DNA from: Methanomethylovorans sp. PtaU1.Bin073 | Lineage (GTDB): Archaea > Halobacteriota > Methanosarcinia > Methanosarcinales > Methanosarcinaceae | Length of the DNA: 7,211 bases | Direction of reading: 5' to 3' | Assembly: GCA_002067265.1 (NCBI GenBank) | Contig: MVQW01000160.1 | Location: forward strand, 1-7,211 | Shown: one piece after another, positions 1-5,955 of the stretch | How positions within the stretch are numbered: position 1 is the stretch's first letter | How the letters are laid out: every line of letters starts with the position of its first letter | Notes under the pieces: model-generated | Seen by the model: only the letters and a program-made list of their open reading frames with translations | Database searches by the model: none | What the model was told of the DNA's origin: nothing | Position numbers and translations under genes: made by a program

Positions 1-700
1 TACAGCAAAAAAGATCATAGATGATGCCATCAGCAGTGGAAGGAGAACTCTTGGTCTGGAATCTTTGGATCTGCTTAAAGCTTATGGCATTCCGGTGGTG
101 CAGTCAAAGATTGCTGGCAATCTTACAGAGGCTGTTGCAGCATGTGAGGAAATGGGTTATCCTGTTGTGATGAAGATCATTTCTCCTGATATATCGCATA
201 AGACGGATGTAGGCGGTATCAAACTTAACTTGAAAAATGCAGAGGATGTTGAACGTGCATATCTGACTATGATGTCAGATGTCAACCATTACATGCCAAA
301 TGCCCGGATAAAAGGTGTTCAAGTGCAGCAGATGGTAACAGGAGGAAAAGAGGTCATTATAGGCATGGACCGTGACCCTCAGTTTGGTCCGCTTTTAATG
401 TTCGGGCTGGGAGGTGTTTATGTGGAATTTCTCAAGGACGTATCTTTTGCTGTGGCTCCTATCAATGATAAGGAAGCCCAGCATATGATCTCAGCTATCA
501 AAACATATCCACTTATAGCAGGTGTAAGGGGTGAAACGCCTTCAGACATCAAAGCAATTGCAGATACTTTGCTTAAAGTATCACAGCTTGTGATGGACTT
601 CCCAAAACTTATGGAATTCGAAATAAATCCCCTTATGGTCATGCCTGAAGGCAAAGGCTGCCTTGCAATGGATATCAGGATGACATTGAGGCAGGAATGA
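1..700 (+). CDS. acd: ADP-forming acetyl-CoA synthetase (acetate-CoA ligase), ATP-grasp beta region, 5'-truncated
   Basis: The 5' end is cut by the window edge; the frame is open from base 2 and 232 residues are visible. The protein interconverts acetyl-CoA + ADP + Pi with acetate + CoA + ATP in the cytoplasm. The visible part matches the ATP-grasp (beta) subunit/domain along its whole length: an entry helix leading to YGIPV, then GYPVVMKI, SPDISHKTDVGG, DPQFGPLLMFGLGG, FLKDVSFAVAPI, GVRGE and EINPLMV. The His in SHKTD (bases 197-199) aligns with beta-His71, the swinging-loop phosphohistidine of characterised archaeal ACDs. Whether the alpha (CoA-binding) part is fused upstream or is a separate gene cannot be seen. 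A stand-alone beta subunit would lack only about five residues here; a fused enzyme would have several hundred more. The TTG at 65 is internal, not a start. No T-tract follows the stop, so the next gene is probably cotranscribed. Confidence 0.93.
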   Translation, partial: TAKKIIDDAISSGRRTLGLESLDLLKAYGIPVVQSKIAGNLTEAVAACEEMGYPVVMKIISPDISHKTDVGGIKLNLKNAEDVERAYLTMMSDVNHYMPNARIKGVQVQQMVTGGKEVIIGMDRDPQFGPLLMFGLGGVYVEFLKDVSFAVAPINDKEAQHMISAIKTYPLIAGVRGETPSDIKAIADTLLKVSQLVMDFPKLMEFEINPLMVMPEGKGCLAMDIRMTLRQE

Positions 701-772
701 TAAGTAGATTATAGATTATCTTAATTAGAAATAATCAATTAGTTACTATTAAGGTGTGTTAGGAGGGAGATT
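701..772 (+). promoter_or_regulatory. Short AT-rich spacer with inverted repeat and strong RBS
   Basis: The spacer between the acetyl-CoA synthetase stop and the next start has no T-tract terminator and no convincing TATA box. It contains an AT-rich inverted repeat (GATTAT at 714-719, ATAATC at 731-736) and a strong Shine-Dalgarno match, AGGAGGGA at 761-768, four bases before the ATG at 773. The simplest reading is an intra-operon spacer with independent, efficient translation initiation of the second gene. Confidence 0.55.
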
Positions 773-1846
773 ATGGCTTCAATATTGGTAAGCTCATCGG
801 AACAGTACTCAGGAAAAAGCTCTCTATGTCTGGGTTTTGGTGTTATTCTTAAAGAGAGGGGTTATAAGATCGGATACATGAAGCCCATTGGAAATCTGCT
901 TATAGATGTCAATGGATCACTTTCAGATGAGGATGCTGAGGGAATAAGAAAGTTACTGGGATTACAGGACGATCTAAGTTCCATTACTCCAATTTTGCTT
1001 ACGGAGAACCTTACGGATGATGCTCTAATGGGTGTGGAGAAAGGCCTAGATGTGAGACTAAAGGAAGCTTATGAAAAAATATCTCAGGGCAAGGATGTGG
1101 TCCTGCTGGAAGGTGCAGGGGGCATCGGCGGCGGAGCAATGTACAATCTCTCAGATCCGGAGGTGGCTACAAAGCTCGATACCAAGATGCTGCTTATTAC
1201 AAGATATGATTCTGAAAGGGCTGTTGACCGTATCCTCTGCGATCTGCGTATAATCCAGAACACAGAGATCCTTGCAGGCATAATACTTAACGAGGTACCT
1301 CTTAGTAAACTTAAAACAGTTTCTCATTTGGTGGTGCCTTTCCTGGAGAATAAAGGCATAAAAGTGTTCGGTTCCATCCCCGAAGATGATATGCTGCGCT
1401 CTGTATCAGTATCAGAAATGGTAGAAGACCTTAATGGAGAAGTACTGGTGGGTGCAAGCCACCTGGAAGACCTGGTGGAGCATTACCTTGTAGGTGCTAT
1501 GGAGGTAGGTTCTGCCATAAAGTATTTCAGGCGTATGCCTAACGCAGCTGTGATAACTGGTGGTGACCGCTCAGATATACAAATGGCTGCCATTGAGGCT
1601 AAAGTAAAGTGCCTGGTGCTCACAGGCAATCTACGCCCCAGTGGTGCAGTGCTGGGAAGTGCGGAGGAGGCCAATATTCCCGTGATCCTTGTCAGGGGCG
1701 ATACCATGAGCACCATTGAGAAAATGGAGCACCTTATTGGCCATGCACGTATAAAGCAGGAAGCTAAAATAAAAAGGATCGTGGAGCTCATCAAGAAATA
1801 TGTAGATGTTGATGGGCTGATCGCGGAAATAGGACTTACTAAATAA
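773..1846 (+). CDS. BioD-like P-loop + DRTGG domain protein (phosphotransacetylase N-terminal-like, COG0857 type)
   Basis: A 357-residue cytoplasmic protein. Residues 1-210 form a BioD/CobB-like P-loop domain: a degenerate Walker A (SEQYSGKS, residues 9-16; the usual first Gly is Ser but the Lys is kept), MKPIG at 36-40 and LLEGAGG at 111-117. Residues about 215-325 form a DRTGG domain, with ITGGDRSD at 261-268 and LTGNLRPSGAV at 283-293. This is the arrangement of the N-terminal half of long bacterial phosphotransacetylases, where it acts in allosteric control. The catalytic PTA_PTB domain, about 320 residues in those enzymes, is absent, so the protein should not be called a phosphotransacetylase. 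The ATG start has a strong RBS at 761-768. Its position directly after an ADP-forming acetyl-CoA synthetase suggests a role tied to acetyl-CoA/acetate metabolism, perhaps regulatory; that is inference. A BioD/cobyrinate-amidase role is less likely because of the DRTGG domain. Confidence 0.85.
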   Translation: MASILVSSSEQYSGKSSLCLGFGVILKERGYKIGYMKPIGNLLIDVNGSLSDEDAEGIRKLLGLQDDLSSITPILLTENLTDDALMGVEKGLDVRLKEAYEKISQGKDVVLLEGAGGIGGGAMYNLSDPEVATKLDTKMLLITRYDSERAVDRILCDLRIIQNTEILAGIILNEVPLSKLKTVSHLVVPFLENKGIKVFGSIPEDDMLRSVSVSEMVEDLNGEVLVGASHLEDLVEHYLVGAMEVGSAIKYFRRMPNAAVITGGDRSDIQMAAIEAKVKCLVLTGNLRPSGAVLGSAEEANIPVILVRGDTMSTIEKMEHLIGHARIKQEAKIKRIVELIKKYVDVDGLIAEIGLTK

Positions 1847-1864
1847 ATCCTTCTCCCACTTTCC

Positions 1865-3811
1865 TCAATTATTTTCGATTTCTTTTGTCCTCTGCCTGAG
1901 TATTTCCACAATATCCGGGTTCTGTAGCGTTGTCACATCACCTGCATTCCTGTCATTGACAATGGCTTTGAGCACGCGGCGCATTATTTTCCCGCTTCTT
2001 GTTTTAGGCAGATCGTCTGTGAATATTACCTGCTTTGGTTTTGCAATAGGACCGATATTCAGAGCTACATGGTTTATCAGTTCTTTCCTTAGTTTTTCAG
2101 TAGCCATTACACCTGAGCGGAGAATTACATAACAATAAATAACCTCCCCTTTAAGCTCATCCAGCTTTCCCACTACGGCCGATTCTGCAACAGCAGGATG
2201 TGATACGAGAACGCTTTCCACTTCAGCAGTACCTATTAGGTGTGCAGCCACTTTGATACTATCATCTACGCGTCCTATTATCCAGAAATAACCATTCTCA
2301 TCCTGCTTGGCACCATCCCCTGCAAAATATGTTTTTCCATCCCATTTGCTCCAATATGTTTCCTTGAAACGTTCAGCATCGTTGAAGATGGTGCGCACCA
2401 TACTTGGCCAAGGTCTCTTGATAGCAAGCAGTCCATCCTTGCCCCGGGGGACTTCTTTGCCAGTTTCATCAAGCACAATAGCTTCTATTCCCGGGAATGG
2501 TTTTGTGGCGCTACCGGGTTTGAGTGTAGTAATTCCAGGCAGGGGTGTGATGAGCACCATACCTGTTTCTGTCTGCCACCATGTATCGACTATGGGGCAT
2601 TTCTTCTGCCCAATGTGTTCATAATACCAGAGCCAGGCTCCGGGATTGATTGCCTCTCCAACACTTCCCAGCAGGCGCAGAGTGGAAAGGTTATGCTTCT
2701 GTGGCCATTCATCACCCCATTTCATGAAAGTTCTGATGGCTGTAGGTGCGGTATAGAGTATGGTAACTTTGTGCCTTTCTATTAGGTCCCACCACCTGTC
2801 CTTATCCGGGAAATCAGGTGCTCCTTCATACATTAGTATTGTAGCACCATTTGATAGAGGTCCATAAACAAGATAAGAATGCCCTGTGATCCATCCACAG
2901 TCCGCAGTGCACCAGTAGATATCGTTCTCTTTCAGGTCGAATATCCACTTAGTAGTGACATGGGTACCTACCACATAGCCACCGGTGGTATGTACAATAC
3001 CTTTTGGCTTGCCGGTGGTGCCGCTGGTGTACATAAGAAAGAGCATATCTTCTGCATCCATTGGTTCGGCTTCACAAACAGGTTTTTCGTCTTTCATCAG
3101 GTCATGCCACCACACATCCCTTTGTGGGTGCATCTCAACTTCAATGTCCGCCTGCTTTACAACTATCACTTTTTCGATGCCCTGGTACATGTGTGAATCC
3201 ATGTCTGTCTTCTTTTTCTGTTCCACCACAGTGCCTCTGCGGTAATACCCATCGCATGTGATGATGAACTTACTCTTGGCATCCCCTATTCTGGTAAACA
3301 GAGCTTCACCGGAGAAAGCTGCAAAAACCACATTGTGTGGTGCACCTATTCTTGCACATGCCAGCATCGATATCACTATCTCTGGTATCATGGGCAGGTA
3401 AATGGTTATGATATCTCCTTTTTTCACACCCAGTTTTTTCAGGGCATTGGCAAAGCGGGAGGTTTCTTCCAGAAGTTGCCGGTATGTATATGTCTTGACT
3501 TCTCCCATCTCTCCCTCCCAGATGATGGCTGTTTTTTCAGCCCTGTTTGCCATGTGCACGTCCAGGCAGTTGTAGGAGGCGTTAAGTTTCCCTCCTATGA
3601 ACCATTGCGCATGCGGTGGCTGCCAGTCAAGTACTTTGTCCCACTTTTTGAACCAGTGAATATCATTGGCAAGATCTTCCCAGAATCCTTCCAGGTCCTG
3701 CGCAGCTTTCTGGTACACTTCAGGGTCATTGATATTTGCTTTTCTTGCAAAATCCAGTGAAGGTGTATACTCTCCACTCATGAGGTTTTCTTTGTTTGTG
3801 CTAACTCCCAT
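1865..3811 (-). CDS. acs: AMP-forming acetyl-CoA synthetase
   Basis: Makes acetyl-CoA from acetate, ATP and CoA via acetyl-AMP, releasing AMP and PPi. A start at the ATG ending at 3811 gives 648 residues, close to Salmonella Acs (652), and keeps motif numbering nearly identical. A GGTG lies 6 nt upstream. The open frame extends to a GTG at 3901 but has no RBS or family similarity there; an ATG at 3781 is another option. Motifs (648-residue numbering): YTSGTTGKPKG 261-271; DTWWQTETG 409-417, with Trp412 at the position that limits the acyl pocket to acetate/propionate; YFAGDG 495-500; GRVDD hinge 513-517; PKTRSGKIMRR 602-612, with Lys608 as the adenylation lysine and usual acetylation site. 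Odd features: GEAINPGAW at 385-393 where GEPINPEAW is usual, AAHL at 522-525 where SGHR is usual, and Ala583 where Arg584 is found in the Salmonella enzyme. It converges on the DRTGG gene with 18 bp between stops. Confidence 0.95.
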   Translation of the reverse strand: MGVSTNKENLMSGEYTPSLDFARKANINDPEVYQKAAQDLEGFWEDLANDIHWFKKWDKVLDWQPPHAQWFIGGKLNASYNCLDVHMANRAEKTAIIWEGEMGEVKTYTYRQLLEETSRFANALKKLGVKKGDIITIYLPMIPEIVISMLACARIGAPHNVVFAAFSGEALFTRIGDAKSKFIITCDGYYRRGTVVEQKKKTDMDSHMYQGIEKVIVVKQADIEVEMHPQRDVWWHDLMKDEKPVCEAEPMDAEDMLFLMYTSGTTGKPKGIVHTTGGYVVGTHVTTKWIFDLKENDIYWCTADCGWITGHSYLVYGPLSNGATILMYEGAPDFPDKDRWWDLIERHKVTILYTAPTAIRTFMKWGDEWPQKHNLSTLRLLGSVGEAINPGAWLWYYEHIGQKKCPIVDTWWQTETGMVLITPLPGITTLKPGSATKPFPGIEAIVLDETGKEVPRGKDGLLAIKRPWPSMVRTIFNDAERFKETYWSKWDGKTYFAGDGAKQDENGYFWIIGRVDDSIKVAAHLIGTAEVESVLVSHPAVAESAVVGKLDELKGEVIYCYVILRSGVMATEKLRKELINHVALNIGPIAKPKQVIFTDDLPKTRSGKIMRRVLKAIVNDRNAGDVTTLQNPDIVEILRQRTKEIENN

Positions 3812-3946
3812 TTTCCACACCACAAAGTTGTTGTTCCTATTTTTCATTGGATAGGATGGGTCAAATAGTTTCCTGTACCAGTAAAACAAATATCGAATCA
3901 CAAAAAGAGAAACAAAAGATAAATAAAAAAGTAAAGAATAAACATC
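3812..3946 (-). promoter_or_regulatory. isf-acs intergenic leader, AT-rich
   Basis: 135 bp between the flavoprotein stop and the chosen acs start, transcribed on the minus strand. The half next to the flavoprotein (about 3901-3946) is very T-rich on the transcribed strand. The half next to acs encodes no recognisable conserved protein, although one frame is open. A weak TATA-like stretch (TTTATTTAT on the minus strand, about 3918-3926) could drive acs with a leader of roughly 80 nt. No riboswitch-like structure is evident by eye. Confidence 0.35.
3901..3935 (-). terminator. T-tract terminator after the flavoprotein gene
   Basis: Just downstream of the flavoprotein stop (3947-3949), the minus strand shows successive T runs: TTTTTT at 3930-3925 and TTTTT at 3906-3902, with further T-rich sequence between. 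Archaeal intrinsic termination relies on oligo-T tracts without an obligatory hairpin, so termination or partial read-through into acs is plausible. The same sequence may overlap the acs promoter. Confidence 0.45.
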
Positions 3947-4507
3947 TTATTTCATCATTTCAAGCACATCGCACATTTTATTGATGGTATCAACAGCAGT
4001 TTGCATACCCTCTTTATCTTCAAGAGCAGGCTTTTGCAGGATGCCGCCAAAATGTCCTCCGTCACCGACAACTATCATCCCATGTATGTGCATCCAGTCA
4101 TGGATAGTCTGGATGGTCTTTTCCTGTCCGCCATTGCGTGAACCTCCAACTGCTAACGCTGCACCTACTTTGTTCTTTAACTGGAATCCCTGTCTCCTGT
4201 GCAGTACACTGCGGTCGAACAAGGCTTTGACCTGAGCGGTAACTGAGCCAAAATATACAGGTGATGACACAATAATGGCATCTGCTTCTTTCAGTTTTTG
4301 ATACACATGCTGCATGTCATCGTCGATAGAACACATTTCCTCATCCCTGCATATCCCACATGCAGTACATGGAGCTATCTTTGACGATGATATGAGGACA
4401 CTATCAACTTCAAAGCCTCTGCTTTTTGCTATTCCGAGGACTTTCTCTATCAGCTTGTCGTTGTTGCCACCTTTAACGGGGCTTGCGGAGATGCCTAATA
4501 TCTTCAT
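3947..4507 (-). CDS. isf: Iron-sulfur flavoprotein (Isf family; FMN + 4Fe-4S)
   Basis: A 186-residue flavodoxin-fold protein. The N-terminus MKILGISASP with KGGNND is the beta1/FMN-phosphate-binding loop. Cys47, Cys50, Cys53 and Cys59 (bases 4331-4369) form a compact CX2CX2CX5C cluster, the spacing and numbering known for Methanosarcina thermophila Isf, which binds a 4Fe-4S cluster. SSPVYFGSVTAQVKALFDR (about 92-110) is the usual FMN-site segment and VGGSRNGGQE (about 130-139) the second flavin loop. Isf proteins are cytoplasmic; they take electrons from ferredoxin and have been shown to react with oxygen and peroxide. The physiological acceptor is unsettled. I chose the ATG ending at 4507 because it gives the canonical N-terminus and cysteine numbering; an upstream in-frame ATG at 4537 would add ten non-conserved residues. 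Neither start has a good Shine-Dalgarno sequence. It lies upstream of acs on the same strand. Confidence 0.9.
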   Translation of the reverse strand: MKILGISASPVKGGNNDKLIEKVLGIAKSRGFEVDSVLISSSKIAPCTACGICRDEEMCSIDDDMQHVYQKLKEADAIIVSSPVYFGSVTAQVKALFDRSVLHRRQGFQLKNKVGAALAVGGSRNGGQEKTIQTIHDWMHIHGMIVVGDGGHFGGILQKPALEDKEGMQTAVDTINKMCDVLEMMK

Positions 4508-4625
4508 GTAAATCATGAATGTGAAATACGACCGCATTTATTATCTTTTGCTTTTGGTACAATAGTGTTTTCAGTGTTCCTGAAGGAATACATAAATATA
4601 AGAATGAATTCAATTATAATTCTAC

Positions 4626-4652
4626 TTCGATGTTTCAGACGGAGGCATCGAA
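4626..4652 (+). repeat. Inverted repeat / hairpin in pgk leader
   Basis: TTCGATG (4626-4632) and CATCGAA (4646-4652) are perfect 7-bp arms. Two further U-G pairs would extend the stem to 9 bp in RNA, with a 9-nt loop. The 3' side carries GGAGG (4641-4645), a Shine-Dalgarno-like sequence too far from the pgk start (about 50 nt) to serve it. Confidence 0.5.
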
Positions 4653-4683
4653 ATAGCTGTGATTTACATTAACTACTGATAGC

Positions 4684-4689
4684 GGTGAT
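4684..4689 (+). promoter_or_regulatory. RBS deciding the TTG start of pgk
   Basis: GGTGAT matches the anti-Shine-Dalgarno region of archaeal 16S rRNA and ends 6 nt before TTG at 4696. This supports the rare TTG codon as the true start; the next in-frame ATG is 28 codons on, inside the conserved N-terminal region. Confidence 0.7.
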
Positions 4690-4695
4690 TTAATT

Positions 4696-5928
4696 TTGTC
4701 AGCTAAGGATATCCTCACTATAGACGATTTTGATGTGAAAGGTAAAACAGTGCTGGTGAGAGTGGACATTAACACTCCTATGGACCCAGAGGGAAACATC
4801 CTGGATGATATGCGCATCAAAAGCCATATACCCACGTTGATTGACCTACATGAGGCTAAGGTTGTGTTACTGGCTCACCAGAGCAGACCTGGCAAAAAGG
4901 ACTTCACCACTATGAAGGCACATGCCGCTCGAATGTCTCAGTACCTGGGACGTGAAGTAAAATACGTGGATGATATTTTCGGCACATGTGCCAAGAACAG
5001 TATCACTGCGATGAAAAATGGTGATGTTATTCTACTTGAGAATGTCAGGTTCTATTCAGAAGAGTCTCTGGAAAGGACCGTAGCAGAACATGCAAAATCT
5101 CATTTGGTCAAGAAGCTTCTACCACATATCGATATTTTCCTCAATGACGCTTTTGCCGTATCTCACAGGGCTCACTTATCTATTTTAGGGTTCACTGAAG
5201 CTCTTCCTACCGGAGCAGGAAGGGTTATGGAAAAAGAGGTAATTTCTCTGGACAGAGGTATAAAGGGCGGTGCCCGTCCTTGTATCTTTGTGCTGGGTGG
5301 TGCAAAGGTGGATGATTCTCTGAAGGTTGCAGAGAACGTTCTCATCAATGGCGGTGCTGACAGGGTTCTTGTTACCGGTGTGGTTGCAAATGTTATGCTT
5401 GCAGCATCTGGTGTTGATATTGGTAAGGTCAATATGGATTTCATAGAATCTCAGGGTTACACTGACCAGATAGAAAAGGCAAAGAAGGTTCTTAAAGAGT
5501 TCAATGGAAAGGTAGGTCTTCCCATAGATGTAGCTCTGAACGAGAATGGTAAACGTTTAGAGGTACAGGTAGAAGAACTTCCAAATGGCAATATGCCTAT
5601 TTATGATATTGGTCTTGAAACTATAGTGGCTTTTTCTAATGAGCTTAAGAATGCAAGAACTGTAGTTCTTAATGGTCCGGCAGGACTTTCCGAAATGGCT
5701 GAATTTGCTCTTGGTACGCATGAGATAATAAGAGCTGCGTCTCATTCTGAATATTCTATAGCTGGAGGAGGTCACATTTCAGCGGAGATCCGTCATATCG
5801 GTTATGAGGACAAGTTCTCTCACCTGAGCACAGGCGGTGGTGCATGTATAGATTATCTTGCCGGAGAGAAATTACCAGGTGTCGTAGCACTGAAAGAAGC
5901 TGCAGCTAAACGTAAACTTCAGAAGTAA
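4696..5928 (+). CDS. pgk: Phosphoglycerate kinase (archaeal type)
   Basis: Catalyses 3-phosphoglycerate + ATP <-> 1,3-bisphosphoglycerate + ADP in the cytoplasm; in a methanogen it works mainly in gluconeogenesis. The protein has 410 residues, the normal full length. Motifs: VRVDINTP 21-28 and HQSRPG 61-66 (substrate-binding region; HQSRPG is the archaeal form of the bacterial H.GRP), ENVRFYSEE 115-123, NDAFAVSHRAH 150-160, VLGGAKVDDSL 199-209, GVVANVMLAASG 228-239, LNGPAGLSE 325-333, AGGGH 356-360 (archaeal counterpart of bacterial GGGD) and LSTGGGACIDYL 377-388. The start is TTG, supported by GGTGAT at 4684-4689 and by the conserved N-terminus. A leader of about 70-100 nt is likely. The AMMECR1 gene follows after 27 bp and may be cotranscribed. 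Confidence 0.97.
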   Translation: MSAKDILTIDDFDVKGKTVLVRVDINTPMDPEGNILDDMRIKSHIPTLIDLHEAKVVLLAHQSRPGKKDFTTMKAHAARMSQYLGREVKYVDDIFGTCAKNSITAMKNGDVILLENVRFYSEESLERTVAEHAKSHLVKKLLPHIDIFLNDAFAVSHRAHLSILGFTEALPTGAGRVMEKEVISLDRGIKGGARPCIFVLGGAKVDDSLKVAENVLINGGADRVLVTGVVANVMLAASGVDIGKVNMDFIESQGYTDQIEKAKKVLKEFNGKVGLPIDVALNENGKRLEVQVEELPNGNMPIYDIGLETIVAFSNELKNARTVVLNGPAGLSEMAEFALGTHEIIRAASHSEYSIAGGGHISAEIRHIGYEDKFSHLSTGGGACIDYLAGEKLPGVVALKEAAAKRKLQK

Positions 5929-5955
5929 TTGCTTTAAGCGGATACTAAAAGGGGA

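Larger units (their letters stand above)
4508..4695. promoter_or_regulatory. Divergent isf/pgk promoter region
   Basis: 188 bp between two divergent genes. TATA-like sequence lies at 4591-4602: TTATATTTATG read on the minus strand (toward isf), ATAAATATAAG read on the plus strand (toward pgk). A second AT palindrome, AATTATAATT at 4612-4621, is another possible plus-strand TATA element. A palindrome TTCCT-GA-AGGAA (4577-4588), overlapping a TTCAG/CTGAA pair (4570-4584), sits between the promoter and isf and resembles an operator. A hairpin-capable repeat at 4626-4652 lies in the probable pgk leader. Promoter positions are by eye. Confidence 0.45.

Noticed and set aside
65..700. TTG at 65 as the start of a separate 211-residue protein
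   Set aside because: The frame is open back to base 2 and the upstream residues match the ACD beta entry helix, so this is an internal codon of a truncated gene.
773..1846. Reading the gene as a full phosphotransacetylase or as dethiobiotin synthase
   Set aside because: The PTA_PTB catalytic domain is absent, and the DRTGG domain plus degenerate Walker A do not fit BioD.
1483..1911. 142-codon minus-strand open frame
   Set aside because: Antisense to the DRTGG domain and overlapping the acs tail; Ser/Ile/Pro-rich shadow frame.
2240..2785. 181-codon plus-strand open frame
   Set aside because: It lies entirely antisense within acs, has a composition typical of a shadow frame (Cys/Ser/Pro/Phe rich) and matches no recognisable family.
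3335..3760. 141-codon plus-strand open frame
   Set aside because: Antisense to the conserved N-terminal part of acs; no recognisable motifs.
3812..3901. N-terminal extension of Acs from GTG 3901 (30 extra residues)
   Set aside because: No ribosome-binding site, very AT-rich leader, and residue numbering of all Acs motifs agrees with a start at 3811.
4515..4565. 16-codon plus-strand mini frame beginning at ATG 4515
   Set aside because: No Shine-Dalgarno sequence and it lies within the predicted isf leader on the opposite strand; chance is sufficient.
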